A DNA stretch of 64,000 bases from positions 1-64,000 of the forward strand of contig JAIBCL010000032.1 in NCBI GenBank assembly GCA_019694165.1, read 5' to 3'. A program made the position numbers and the translations under genes. The notes under the pieces were generated by a model, which was given only the letters and a program-made list of their open reading frames with translations, was not told the DNA's origin and did no database searches. Every line of letters begins with the position of its first letter. Within the stretch, counting starts at the first letter, position 1. Below, one piece after another: positions 16,860-26,200 of this stretch. Origin of the DNA: Verrucomicrobiaceae bacterium (GTDB lineage Bacteria > Verrucomicrobiota > Verrucomicrobiia > Verrucomicrobiales > Verrucomicrobiaceae).

Positions 16860-17648
16860 ATGACAGCCACACCGTCCATTCCGAACGGCGCCCAGCTGCT
16901 CGTCCAGATCACCAACTTCTCCTTCGCCTACGGCAACAACGAGGTGCTGCACGACATCAACCTCGACGTCCCTCAGCGCGAGGTGACGGCGCTCATCGGG
17001 CCGTCCGGCTGCGGGAAAAGCACACTCCTGCGCAGCATCAATCGCATCAACGATCTCGTCGAAAGCGCGCGCATCGTGAAGGGGCGCGTCACACTCGATG
17101 GCGTGGACATCAACCATCCCGACGTGAACGTCATCAATCTCCGCCGTCGCGTCGGCATGATCTTCCAGAAGTACAATCCCTTCCCGCGCTCGATCTATGA
17201 AAACGTCATCTACGGCCTTCAAGTCGCCGGCGTGAAGGACAAGGCCGTGCTCGCCGAAGCCGCAGAGACCAGCCTGCGAGCCGCAGCGCTGTGGGATGAA
17301 GTCAAAGATCGCCTGCACGAGAGCGCGCTCGGCCTCTCCGGCGGTCAGCAGCAGCGACTCTGCATCGCCCGCACCATCTCCGTGAAACCGCAGGTCGTGC
17401 TCATGGACGAACCCTGCGCCGCGCTCGATCCCATCGCCACCGCCCGCGTCGAGGAACTCATCCAGCAGATCAAGGAGCGCTACACCATCGTCATCGTCAC
17501 CCACAACATGGAGCAGGCCCGCCGCGTCTCCGACCGCACCGCCTTCTTCTACCTCGGCCGCCTCGAAGAACTGGCCCCGACTGATCAGCTCTTCACGAAT
17601 CCCAAGTCCGACATTACCGCGAACTACATTACGGGGCGGATGGGGTGA
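16860..17648 (+). CDS. pstB: Phosphate ABC transporter ATP-binding protein, second copy
   Basis: The 262-residue product has Walker [10 protein letters not shown] (47-55), [14 protein letters not shown], signature [15 protein letters not shown], Walker [13 protein letters not shown] and His switch THNM. It is a close paralogue of the gene 264 bp upstream but clearly diverged, so this is an old duplication. Both copies keep every catalytic motif. Possible roles are a mixed ATPase dimer or separate use under different phosphate conditions. No phoU follows, although it is common at this position. Confidence 0.92.
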   Translation: MTATPSIPNGAQLLVQITNFSFAYGNNEVLHDINLDVPQREVTALIGPSGCGKSTLLRSINRINDLVESARIVKGRVTLDGVDINHPDVNVINLRRRVGMIFQKYNPFPRSIYENVIYGLQVAGVKDKAVLAEAAETSLRAAALWDEVKDRLHESALGLSGGQQQRLCIARTISVKPQVVLMDEPCAALDPIATARVEELIQQIKERYTIVIVTHNMEQARRVSDRTAFFYLGRLEELAPTDQLFTNPKSDITANYITGRMG

Positions 17649-17721
17649 GTGCGTGATTTAGACGGGCGGCCAAATATTCGCTGTCGCCCATGCGTTGTCT
17701 GCGGCACACCCACACCTTCTC

Positions 17722-18195
17722 ATGAAAACCATCTGCCAATCCGCCCTGGTCCTTTTCTGCCTCATCACCACGTCCGCTCTCCACGCCGCGAACCCGCCTG
17801 GCTGGACGGATGATTTTGAAAAGGCTGCCGCGAAGGCAAAGGAAGAGGGCAAGGCCGTCTTGCTCGACTTCACCGGCTCCGACTGGTGCGGCTTCTGCAT
17901 GGCGCTGGACAAGGAGGTCTTCGACAGTTCGAAGTTCCGCTCGTGGGCGAAGAAGAATGCGGTGCTCGTCAAAGTGGACTTTCCGAAGAACAAGCGCCTC
18001 TCGCCAAAGACCAAGGAGCAGAATGATGAATTGAAAAAGAAGTTTCCTTTCAATGGTTACCCGACGATCACGATCGTGGATGCCGAAGGCAAGGCGCTTG
18101 GCAGCAAGAGCGGCTACCGGCCGGGCAGCGGACCGGCAGAGTACATCAAGGCGCTTGACGACATTCTCAAAAAGGGTGCCAGTGCGGCGCGGTGA
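17722..18195 (+). CDS. Secreted thioredoxin-family protein
   Basis: From ATG 17722 the 157-residue product has a signal peptide (MKTICQSALVLFCLITTSA, cleavage near LHAAN) and one thioredoxin fold with the active site SDWCGFCMALDKEVF. The cis-proline stretch is FNGYPTITIVDAEGK. The motif resembles the DsbD gamma/thioredoxin_7 group that handles thiols in the periplasm. It lies 73 bp after the second pstB and may simply be downstream of it. Partner proteins are not evident. Confidence 0.8.
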   Translation: MKTICQSALVLFCLITTSALHAANPPGWTDDFEKAAAKAKEEGKAVLLDFTGSDWCGFCMALDKEVFDSSKFRSWAKKNAVLVKVDFPKNKRLSPKTKEQNDELKKKFPFNGYPTITIVDAEGKALGSKSGYRPGSGPAEYIKALDDILKKGASAAR

Positions 18196-18275
18196 CCCGC
18201 CCGCATGACCTTCATCGTTCACGGCGGCTGAAATGAGGTTGAGAAGCACGCCCTGCCGAGTGATGGAGGCGGCCC

Positions 18276-19046
18276 ATGCCAGATGATGACAAGCAGCCGG
18301 GCGGCGGTCCGGGCGCGCCCGCAGAAGGAGACGCCGAGGAAATGCTCGAACAGGAGGCCTCCGCCTCGCTGTGGAAGGAGAACCGCCGGGTGCTCGCATT
18401 CGCCGCGTGCGTGCTTGTGTTTCTGACGGTCGCGCATTTCACGCCGCTGGAGGCCTGGCTGAAAAGCGGTCAGCAGTGGAAGAGCTACATCGACGAGTTC
18501 GGCTGTGTGGCGCATCTCGTCTTCGGCCTCGTGTGTACATTGGCGGTGATGCTTGGCATGCCACGGCTGCCGCTGTGCTCCGCGGCCGGTGCGGTGTTCG
18601 GATTCAAGGAGGGCCTGGCCATCTCCTGGATCAGTTCGACCCTTGGTTCCTACGGCTCCTTCCTCCTCGCGCGGTGGGGCGGCCGGCGCGTGGCGGAGCA
18701 GCGCCTGCAGCGCTGGCCGTGGCTGCTTGCGCTGTTGACCGCGCCGTCGTTGGGCCGTGTCATCCTCGTGCGCCAGCTTCTCGTGCCGGGCGTGGTGCTG
18801 AACGTGCTCTTCGGCATGACTTCGGTGCTGCACCGCACCTTTCTCGGCGGCACGCTGCTGGGCTACCTGCCGCTGAACATCGCCTTCACACTCGTCGGCA
18901 GCGGGCTGGGGAAGGAGAGCTTCGCCGACTCGCTCAAGCAGATCCTCGCCGCGCTCGCAGTGGTCAATGTCGTCGCCTGGATCGTGCTGCGGCTGGTGAA
19001 GAAGCGGCGGCAGCATCCGCCAGCAGCGTCAAATCGTGCGCGCTGA
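18276..19046 (+). CDS. VTT-domain (TVP38/TMEM64-like) membrane protein
   Basis: The 256-residue product has an acidic, Gly/Pro-rich cytoplasmic leader (1-35), a membrane helix near 40-57 and a VTT/SNARE-associated core with the re-entrant motif FGFKEGLAISWISSTLGSYG followed by SFLLARWGG. Members of this family act in lipid movement or membrane upkeep (DedA superfamily). The usual VTT Arg and Pro residues are visible in VILVRQLLVPGVVLNVLFGM. A second, distinct VTT protein is encoded at 33394. The ligand is unknown. Confidence 0.7.
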   Translation: MPDDDKQPGGGPGAPAEGDAEEMLEQEASASLWKENRRVLAFAACVLVFLTVAHFTPLEAWLKSGQQWKSYIDEFGCVAHLVFGLVCTLAVMLGMPRLPLCSAAGAVFGFKEGLAISWISSTLGSYGSFLLARWGGRRVAEQRLQRWPWLLALLTAPSLGRVILVRQLLVPGVVLNVLFGMTSVLHRTFLGGTLLGYLPLNIAFTLVGSGLGKESFADSLKQILAALAVVNVVAWIVLRLVKKRRQHPPAASNRAR

Positions 19047-19110
19047 GGCGCAAAATGTTTCCAGTGCCGCCGGTTGCGCGGGAGCGGGCACGGGGGTTTG
19101 ATGGCGCCTG

Positions 19111-19614
19111 TTGAACCAGGCTTCTTCCATTCCCGCTCTGCACAGCGCGCTCACGCATCCCATCATGGCGATGGTGGCGGTCATCGCCGCCTGCCTCATC
19201 GGGCGTGACTCGTATCCGCTGAACAACTTCCCGATGTACTCGGACCCCGGCCCGCAGCCCTCGCAGTTCACCGTGGTGGCGGATGGAGCGGATCAGCCGC
19301 TCGACATCCGCGCCATCACCGGCGAGACCTCGGCGAAAGTGGGGAAGAAATACGTCGATGCGCGCAACACCTTCGCGCGCGTGGCCGGCATCCGTGAAGG
19401 CGCGAAAGCCACGCCCGAGATCAAGCAGAAGGCCTGGCAGGCGGTGGCGGAGCGGCTCGAGCGGCTGGCCGTGCGACGCAAGAAGAAGCTGCCTGCGGTG
19501 CTGCGCCTCAAGATCGGCGACATCTATCAGGAGAACGGCTCCTTCCGCGAGGTGATCACGCCGGTGGCCGAGGCACATCTGACGGGAGGCGGCGCGAAGC
19601 CGGCAGCACCATGA
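19111..19614 (+). CDS. Small membrane-anchored protein paired with an HTTM-like protein
   Basis: I do not recognise a named family. The 167-residue product has one N-terminal hydrophobic segment (about 17-30, PIMAMVAVIAACLIG) followed directly by RDSYPLNNFPMYSD, then a soluble, charged domain. The N-F-P-M-Y-S-D motif just outside a membrane helix is found in proteins encoded next to HTTM-type genes. The start is uncertain: TTG 19111 gives the longest frame, and ATG 19165 would begin within the hydrophobic segment. It overlaps the next gene by 4 bp (ATGA), implying that the two products work together. Confidence 0.55.
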   Translation: MNQASSIPALHSALTHPIMAMVAVIAACLIGRDSYPLNNFPMYSDPGPQPSQFTVVADGADQPLDIRAITGETSAKVGKKYVDARNTFARVAGIREGAKATPEIKQKAWQAVAERLERLAVRRKKKLPAVLRLKIGDIYQENGSFREVITPVAEAHLTGGGAKPAAP

Positions 19615-20540
19615 GCCGCGCCTTTCTGCCGCAGCACGTCGGCCGCGTGGAGGGTTTTCTGCTCCGCGCGTTTCTCGCCACCGTCACGCTCTGGTCCATC
19701 TGGAAGCCCTCGCGCTACGATCGTGTGGAAGACGCCTCGGGCATCGCGGGGTGGGGCATCGACGTCGCCTGGATCGGCCAGCCAGGCGTACACGAGCGCG
19801 TACTTCTCGTCGCGGGCATCTGCGCCGTACTTTACGTCAGCGGCCTGTGGCTGGGGCGCATTCTCACGCTGCTGGGCGTAGGGGGCCTGGCCTGGTTGCA
19901 CCTCACGTACTGGACGCTGGCGAACTGCCAGGGCAACACGTTCCACGGCTCGCAGATGACGACCTTCGTGCTGCTGCTGCAGGTAGCGGCGTGCGTCATC
20001 GACATCGTGCGCCATCAGCGCCGGCTGCCGGCCACGGAGCGCTGGACGCACCTCGACGGCATGCTGCTCTACTTTTCCCAGTGCGCCATCGCCGCCGTGT
20101 ACGTGACCAGTGCGCTGACGAAGCTGGCCAAGACAAACGGCCTCTGGCTCTTCGAGAGCCACTACTTCGCCAAGAGCGTGCAGAAAGTCTGGCGGCAGCT
20201 CTACTACGACAATCCTTCCATCGGCGACGCCTTCGCCGGCGTCAGCCCGTGGGCCGCGTGGCTCGCCGCACATCCGGTGCAGGCGCGCATCCTCTTCGCG
20301 CCCGGTTTGATCCTCGAACTCTTCGGCTTCGTCATGCTGTGGAACCGCCGCTGGGCCTTCTGGTTCGGGGCCGTGCTCGTGATGATGCATGTGAGCATCG
20401 GCTTCATCATGCGGCTCTACTTCCCCGAGTTCGAGGCCATCGTCACCATCTTCTGTGTGAACGTGCCCTTCCTCATCGCAGCCATGCTCGGCAGGGAAAA
20501 GGCGCCCGCCCCTGCTTGTGCCATCCGTCCGGCGGATTGA
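19611..20540 (+). CDS. HTTM-like multi-pass membrane protein
   Basis: The 309-residue product has at least six hydrophobic segments and the layout of the HTTM (vitamin K-dependent gamma-carboxylase-like) superfamily: a tryptophan-rich first helix, the loop WTHLDGMLLYFSQCAIAAVY followed by TSALTKL, and a late helix with MMHVSIGFIMRL. No biochemical role can be assigned; bacterial homologues are mostly uncharacterised. The ATG sits inside the stop of the preceding gene (ATGA), so synthesis is coupled. Confidence 0.6.
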   Translation: MSRAFLPQHVGRVEGFLLRAFLATVTLWSIWKPSRYDRVEDASGIAGWGIDVAWIGQPGVHERVLLVAGICAVLYVSGLWLGRILTLLGVGGLAWLHLTYWTLANCQGNTFHGSQMTTFVLLLQVAACVIDIVRHQRRLPATERWTHLDGMLLYFSQCAIAAVYVTSALTKLAKTNGLWLFESHYFAKSVQKVWRQLYYDNPSIGDAFAGVSPWAAWLAAHPVQARILFAPGLILELFGFVMLWNRRWAFWFGAVLVMMHVSIGFIMRLYFPEFEAIVTIFCVNVPFLIAAMLGREKAPAPACAIRPAD

Positions 20541-20611
20541 GAACTAGCTCCCGAATGCCGGATCAGGGATGCGCCTGAATCGTCGCTTCACTCCTGGCAC
20601 GCCCGCTTCCG

Positions 20612-22387
20612 ATGCTCCGCCTGTTCTCCGCCCTGCTCCTGTGTTCATCGCTCCACGCCGCCGATCTCGTCACCGAAGGCTGGCAGCATCGCGTGTGGAC
20701 CGTCTATCCGGTCGAGAAGATCAAGGCGGACGAGGAGGTGGCGGCGGCTCCGAAGCTCGATGCCATCACCATCTCGGCAGCGCGCGATGAAAGGGAGCCG
20801 TTCGTCCTGCTGCTGCGGCCGGATGTGCCGCTGCGCGAGGTGGGCATCGTCGTCAGCGATTTGAAGCAGGCCGATGGCAGCTTGATCGCAGCCACACAAA
20901 TCAGCTCCCGGCGCATCGGCTGCGTGTTCATCGACGAACCGAGCGGCACGCGCATCAAGCAGCCAATGCCGTATCCGACGGGCACAGGCTTGTTTCCTGA
21001 TCCGTTGCTCGACAACAAGGGTGACGTGCGGCCAAAGCACAATCTCCAGTTCCTCGTCACCGTCCATGTGCCGCGGGATGCCCGCCCCGGCGCCTATGAA
21101 GGCGAGTTGCGGCTGAAGTTCCGGAAGGAGTCGTGGATGCCGGCCACTCTCCCGACGGAGGACGTGATCAAACTGCGCGTGAACGTGCGATCGTTCGCAC
21201 TGCCGGAGCATTCGCCTCTGCTGAACACGAGCTATGCGAATCTGCGCGAGCTGCCCGAGTCGCAGCGCACGCCGGAGCGCGTCGCGGCGATGCAGCGCGA
21301 CTTCATCGAGCACCGGCAGACGCCGGAGCCGCTGATTCCATCGCCGCGCATCAAGATCGACCAAGGCGTGCTCACCGTGGACAGTCGCGCGTGGGAGGAT
21401 GCCGTGGAGGGGCTCTTCGCCAGCGGCGGCACGCATGTAATGCTGCCGGTGTGGGGCTTCTACCCGGAGCCCGCTTTCGCGCAGGGACTCTACTTCCTCT
21501 ATCACTACCCCGCCGTGACGACGCAGAAGTGGCTGGGCGCGACGATTTGCGCGAAAGATCGCACGCTCACGCCGGAGTTCCGCCAGCTCTTCGGCACCTA
21601 TTTGAAACACATGCACGGCGTGCTCAAACAGCGCGGCTGGCTCGATCGCGCCTTCATCGGCACCATGGACGAGCCCTACACTTATCACCTCAGCGATCGG
21701 GAGAATGACACGCCAGCCAACAACTACGATGTCGTGCGGAACTTCGTCGCCTTCGTGCGCGAGGTGGCGCCTGGCCTTCGCACGTTTTGCACCGCCGATC
21801 CGGTCGAGGGTCTCATCGGCTCCATCGATCACTGGTGCCTGCGGAATCTCGATCATGCCGCCGCCGCGAAGGAGCGCGCGGAGAAGCACGGTGAGATTGT
21901 CACGTTTTGCGACAACTACCGCACCTTCATCGACTACCCCGCCATCAGTGCGCGCAGCTTCGGCTGGCTCGCCTGGCGGATCGGCGCGCGTGGCTGGCTC
22001 ACCTATGAGACGCTCGGGGCGTATCGCACCGCGTGGGAGGCGCCGCTGCTGGTGTATCCGATGTTCAGCGGCGCGACGGTGTGGGGCATGGGTCAGATGT
22101 TTTACCCCGAGCCGCTGACCGGCGCACCGCTGAGAAGCCTGCGCTGGGAACTCATGCGGGAAGGCTGCGACGACTACGAATACCTGTGGCTGCTGCGCGA
22201 GGCGCTCAAGTCGAAGCCAAACGCAGAAGCGCAAAAGCTGCTCGACACCGCCGCGCAAAGCATCGTCGCCGGTGGTGGAGACGCCGAGACGATGGCGAAG
22301 GCCCGGACGGCAAACGCGTCGAGCAACCAGACGGCGCACCAGATGAGGGAGAAGATTGCCGGGTGGATAGAGAAGCTGGCGGAGTGA
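20612..22387 (+). CDS. Secreted DUF4091-type glycoside hydrolase-like protein
   Basis: The 591-residue product has a signal peptide (MLRLFSALLLCSSLHAADLV), an N-terminal beta-rich part (about 20-200), and a (beta/alpha)-type middle with DEPYTYHLSDREND. The C-terminal DUF4091 hallmark is SLRWELMREGCDDYEYLWLL, preceded by the Trp-rich AWRIGARGWLTYETL. DUF4091 proteins are predicted glycoside hydrolases related to beta-galactosidase-like folds; the substrate is not established. The Asp-Glu in GTMDEPY is a candidate catalytic residue. It is the first gene in a carbohydrate-related block and is convergent with the beta-propeller gene. Confidence 0.75.
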   Translation: MLRLFSALLLCSSLHAADLVTEGWQHRVWTVYPVEKIKADEEVAAAPKLDAITISAARDEREPFVLLLRPDVPLREVGIVVSDLKQADGSLIAATQISSRRIGCVFIDEPSGTRIKQPMPYPTGTGLFPDPLLDNKGDVRPKHNLQFLVTVHVPRDARPGAYEGELRLKFRKESWMPATLPTEDVIKLRVNVRSFALPEHSPLLNTSYANLRELPESQRTPERVAAMQRDFIEHRQTPEPLIPSPRIKIDQGVLTVDSRAWEDAVEGLFASGGTHVMLPVWGFYPEPAFAQGLYFLYHYPAVTTQKWLGATICAKDRTLTPEFRQLFGTYLKHMHGVLKQRGWLDRAFIGTMDEPYTYHLSDRENDTPANNYDVVRNFVAFVREVAPGLRTFCTADPVEGLIGSIDHWCLRNLDHAAAAKERAEKHGEIVTFCDNYRTFIDYPAISARSFGWLAWRIGARGWLTYETLGAYRTAWEAPLLVYPMFSGATVWGMGQMFYPEPLTGAPLRSLRWELMREGCDDYEYLWLLREALKSKPNAEAQKLLDTAAQSIVAGGGDAETMAKARTANASSNQTAHQMREKIAGWIEKLAE

Positions 22388-22538
22388 TCGCCCTGCGCGC
22401 TGCAAGCCTTGTCCAAGATGCTTCCCGGATCAGCGAAAGAACGTCAATCTCCGTATCGACGGGAAACAAGGCGCACACCCCGCATCCCCTGTCGAGCCGC
22501 GGCCGGCCCTCGATCTTCGCGTCCGCCGCGGTGGCCGG

Positions 22539-23627
22539 TCATCGCACGCGACCGATGCCGAACTGATCACCCGCGCGCACGGGCTGGCCGTCCTCGAAGT
22601 CGATCTCCAGCAGCTTCTCGCTGGCGACGTGGCGGCCTTGCTCGTCCTCGAGCGTCGCGATCACCCTGTGCGTCGCCACTTCCACGACCTCGCCGCTTGA
22701 TGGATACGCGAGCTTCCCGTCGATGCTGAAGGTGATCCATCCCGGATCATCGCGGCACTCGATGCTGCCCCTCTGCTTCGGCGGCATCACGGTCGCGTCG
22801 AACCAGTGCATGCGCTTGTTGAAGGCGTCACACACCCACACCTCGCGCTCGTCGGGCGTGAGGCCCACGCCGTGGCTTGGGCAGCCGTGACGCTTCGGCG
22901 GGCCGAGCCCGAACCCCTGCACCTCCACACGATGGAGCTTTTGCTTCGTCACGAGGTCCCCCACCTCGAATCCGAGCAGCCCGTTCACATTCACAAAGCA
23001 TAGAGTGCCCTTGCCATTCACCGTGAAGGGCCGGATCGCCGATGAGAACGGGCCGGTCTCTTTGACGATCTCCCGTTTCGCCGCATCCACGACCCGCAAC
23101 ACAGGCGAGCGCAGGCCCGCGAGATACGCCGTCGCGCCGGAGGCGTCCACCACCGTGTTGTGCGCTCCCGCCCCCGGCGTGTCGATGCGCTTGATGATCC
23201 CGCCAGTCTCCGCGTTCAGCACGTTCCAGAAGTCCTTCTCGAATGAGGGCTGGTAAATCTCCTTCCCGTCCGCCGTCATCGACATGCGGTCGCACCCGCC
23301 CTCAGGCGTCTTTTCCCAGAGCTTCTTCCCGGTCAAGAGATCGAGACACGTCAGGGTGTGCGTCGTCGAGATGTAGAGGTGCTTCGTTCCCGCGTTCGCA
23401 CAGATGCCCTTGACGTTCCGCGGCGCCCCTTTGTCGTCCGGCACGGCGAACGGAATGCGCTTCACAAACTTATGGCCGTCATCCATGTCAAAGACGATCA
23501 CGCCGCTGCCACCCCACGCGAGATCATTGCGAATGCCCGGCGTGGCCACGTAGAGCAGATGCCGCCCGCCCTCGGCAAACGACGACAGCGCGAGCGAGAT
23601 CAAGACGAGGGTGAGCGCGTACTTCAT
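22539..23627 (-). CDS. Secreted YncE-like beta-propeller protein
   Basis: The 362-residue product has a signal peptide (MKYALTLVLISLALSSFAEG) and repeated blades with the pattern of the YncE/PQQ-like propeller: HLYISTTHTLTCLDLLTGKK, MTADGKEIYQPSF, VDASGATAYLAGL, LTPDEREVWVCDAF and FSIDGKLAYPSSGE. Such proteins usually serve as binding scaffolds, and no catalytic motif is visible. It lies 18 bp downstream of the DUF1080 gene on the same strand and is likely in its transcript. Confidence 0.75.
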   Translation of the reverse strand: MKYALTLVLISLALSSFAEGGRHLLYVATPGIRNDLAWGGSGVIVFDMDDGHKFVKRIPFAVPDDKGAPRNVKGICANAGTKHLYISTTHTLTCLDLLTGKKLWEKTPEGGCDRMSMTADGKEIYQPSFEKDFWNVLNAETGGIIKRIDTPGAGAHNTVVDASGATAYLAGLRSPVLRVVDAAKREIVKETGPFSSAIRPFTVNGKGTLCFVNVNGLLGFEVGDLVTKQKLHRVEVQGFGLGPPKRHGCPSHGVGLTPDEREVWVCDAFNKRMHWFDATVMPPKQRGSIECRDDPGWITFSIDGKLAYPSSGEVVEVATHRVIATLEDEQGRHVASEKLLEIDFEDGQPVRAGDQFGIGRVR

Positions 23628-23645
23628 GGCGGCGCCTGTTCGGGG

Positions 23646-24356
23646 CTACTTCAATGGAGTGATCGACAGACGTCGATATGCCACCGGTCCGTGGTCGCCC
23701 TGCACCGTGATCGGCCCCGTCGCCGCTTCTTCGGCAAACTGGCTGCCGCGCGTGGGCCCGGTGACCTCGACGTTTTCGTGAATGACCTGGCCGTTGTGCA
23801 CCACCTTGATGAACTTTGCGTTCTCTGTTTTCTTCCCCGCCCCGTCGAAACGCGGCGCGCGGAACGTGATGTCGAGCGTCTGCCACTCGCCCGGCGGCCT
23901 GCTTGCATTCACCTTCGGCGCATGGCCCTCGTAGCCTTCGTTGCCCTTGCCCCGGCTTGGATCCCAGCGCTGGTAGATCGCGCCGCAGTCATGCTCGGCG
24001 ACGTCCTTCTTCCCGAAACTGTCGAAGACCTGCACCTCGTAGCGGCCCTGTACATACACGCCGCTGTTCGATCCCTTCGGCACCACAAACTCCACATGAA
24101 TCACCGCGTCGCCGTGCTCGGGGATGCTCGTGAGGTTTGCGCTCTTCGCTGAAGCGTGGCTGAGCGAGACGCCTTCGCCCGGCTGCGTCGTGAACACCTT
24201 CGGGTTTGCCGCATCGACCGCCACCGCCCCGACGACCGACCACGGCCCGTGAGGTTCCCTCCATGCGCTGTAGTCCTTGCCATTGAACAAATTGACCTCC
24301 TCCGCGTGCACGAGCGTGAGCGAGGCCAGGGTGAGGAACGCGAGACGGAGTTTCAT
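23646..24356 (-). CDS. Secreted DUF1080 (3-keto-disaccharide hydrolase-like) protein
   Basis: From ATG 24356 the 236-residue product has a signal peptide (MKLRLAFLTLASLTLVHAEE) and a single DUF1080 domain: LFNGKDYSAWREPHGPWSVV, then GDAVIHVEFVVPKGSNSGVY followed by VQGRYEVQVFDSF, and GEWQTLDITFRAPRF. The fold is a concanavalin-like sandwich. Some DUF1080 members hydrolyse 3-keto-glycosides, but most are untested. It is transcribed with the propeller gene and divergent from the MFS carrier. Confidence 0.85.
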   Translation of the reverse strand: MKLRLAFLTLASLTLVHAEEVNLFNGKDYSAWREPHGPWSVVGAVAVDAANPKVFTTQPGEGVSLSHASAKSANLTSIPEHGDAVIHVEFVVPKGSNSGVYVQGRYEVQVFDSFGKKDVAEHDCGAIYQRWDPSRGKGNEGYEGHAPKVNASRPPGEWQTLDITFRAPRFDGAGKKTENAKFIKVVHNGQVIHENVEVTGPTRGSQFAEEAATGPITVQGDHGPVAYRRLSITPLK

Positions 24357-24586
24357 ATGAGACCCGATCAAACGCCGCCTGGTCCTTCTTCTCTCACCCG
24401 CTGCACATGGGCCGGGCGCTGCGGCTCCTCCCGGACACTCTTTGCCACCAAGCCGTAATCACCCGGCGGGGAGATCACGGGACATCCATGGCCGGCAATG
24501 ACATGACGGAATGCATGAGAAGATGCCTGAATCCCGCTTGACTCCTGAATCCTGAACTCTGAATCCTTCCGCCCACCTGCCAACCC

Positions 24587-26107
24587 ATGCCCATGAATTC
24601 CTCATCTTCGTCCCAGCGAGGCCACGTCGCCGCCCTCATCGCCGCATTCCTCGGCTGGCTCTTCGACGGATTTGAAATGGGATTGTTTCCGCTGATCGGA
24701 AAGCCCGCGCTGCAGGACATGCTGCCAGATGCGACGCCGATCGTGCAGGGCCAGTGGTTCACGGTGATCATCGCCGTGTTCCTGGTCGGAGCGGCCACGG
24801 GCGGCGTGCTGTTCGGCTGGCTCGGTGACAAGCTCGGTCGCGTGAAGGCGATGACGCTCGCCATCTTCACCTATGCCATCTTCACCGGGCTGTGCGGGTT
24901 CGTCAGCCAGCCCTGGCAGTTTGCAGGGCTGCGCTTCATCGCCTCGCTGGGCATGGGCGGAGAGTGGTCGCTCGGCGTGGCACTGGTGAATGAAATCTGG
25001 GCGGGCCGGAATCGCGCCTGGATATCGGGCATGATCGGCGCGGCATCGAACATCGGCTTCCTGCTCACGGGCATCTTGAGCCTCGGCCTGAACGCAAGCC
25101 TGGAAACGGTCACGCACTGGCTCGGCGGCCTGGGTCTCTCACAGGCTTCGTGCGATTACCTGCTGCACAACCGCGGCTGGCGCTTCCTTGCCGTCAGCGG
25201 CGCGCTGCCGGCGCTGATCAATTTCTTCATCCTGGTCTTCGTGCCCGAGTCCCATAAGTGGGAATCGGAAAAGAAGTCCGGCGCCACCTCGCACTGGGCC
25301 ACGATGGACCTGCTCGGCGTGTTGATCGCATGCGTCGCCGCGCTCGGCATCATCTACGTGTGGTCCCCGCATTGCACGGCTGGCAATTCCGCGGCCTTCG
25401 CCGTCACCGCGGTCGGTCTCGCCATCGCGCTGTGGGGCTACCTCCACCCGGTGCGGCAGTACATGAAGCGGTCCGTCGCCGCCGGCAGCACCCGGAGCGA
25501 CGAAAGCAGCACGGTCATGCGTCATCTCATTCTCGGCGCCGTGCTTGCAGCCGTTGCGCTGCTCGGCACATGGGGCTCGGCCCAGCAGGCCGCGCGCTGG
25601 GCCTCCGGCCTCGCGCCAAAGGGGTCCACGCTGCCGGTCATTGACTACGTCGTGATAGCCACCGCCATCGGTGCGATCATTGTGACGCTCGTCACTCCGC
25701 TCCTCGCCGACCGGTTGGGCCGGCGCGTTACGTACACGCTGCTGTGCATCGCGAGTCTCGGTGCCTCGCTCGGCTTCTTTCAAATCAACCATCCCTTCAC
25801 CGGCGACAGTGTCCCCGTCTCGCTGATGGTCACCGCGCTGCTGCTCGGCGGCATCACGGCCTCGTTCTACGGCTACTTTCCGCTCTACTTCCCCGAGCTT
25901 TTCCCCACCAGCGTGCGCGCCACCGGCCAGGGCTTCTGTTTCAATTTCGGGCGGCTCGTCGCCGCCATCGGTGCGCTTCAACTGGCGAACCTCGTCAAAC
26001 TGTTCGGCACGGAGGCCAACGCCTACTCCGCCCTCTCCTGCGTCTATGTGGTCGGCATGATCGTGATATGGCTCGCGCCGGAAACCAAGGGACATGAGTT
26101 GAAGTAG
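24587..26107 (+). CDS. MFS transporter, sugar/organic acid type
   Basis: The 506-residue product has 12 or more membrane helices. The MFS loop motif between helices 2 and 3 is GWLGDKLGRVKAMT, and the repeat in the second half is LADRLGRRVTYTLL; helix 4 has GMGGEWSLGVALVNE, a pattern of the sugar porter and aromatic-acid:H+ symporter groups. The ending LAPETKGHELK is the PETKG signature of sugar porters. The substrate cannot be fixed, but the location suggests a sugar or sugar acid. Confidence 0.85.
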   Translation: MPMNSSSSSQRGHVAALIAAFLGWLFDGFEMGLFPLIGKPALQDMLPDATPIVQGQWFTVIIAVFLVGAATGGVLFGWLGDKLGRVKAMTLAIFTYAIFTGLCGFVSQPWQFAGLRFIASLGMGGEWSLGVALVNEIWAGRNRAWISGMIGAASNIGFLLTGILSLGLNASLETVTHWLGGLGLSQASCDYLLHNRGWRFLAVSGALPALINFFILVFVPESHKWESEKKSGATSHWATMDLLGVLIACVAALGIIYVWSPHCTAGNSAAFAVTAVGLAIALWGYLHPVRQYMKRSVAAGSTRSDESSTVMRHLILGAVLAAVALLGTWGSAQQAARWASGLAPKGSTLPVIDYVVIATAIGAIIVTLVTPLLADRLGRRVTYTLLCIASLGASLGFFQINHPFTGDSVPVSLMVTALLLGGITASFYGYFPLYFPELFPTSVRATGQGFCFNFGRLVAAIGALQLANLVKLFGTEANAYSALSCVYVVGMIVIWLAPETKGHELK

Positions 26108-26200
26108 TCGCGACGCGCGAGGAGCGGCCGGCCACGTCTGACGTTCTACCGCTCCTTTTGCCTTGCCGGAGGGAAGGCGTGGTGGTTTAACAGGCGCGCC

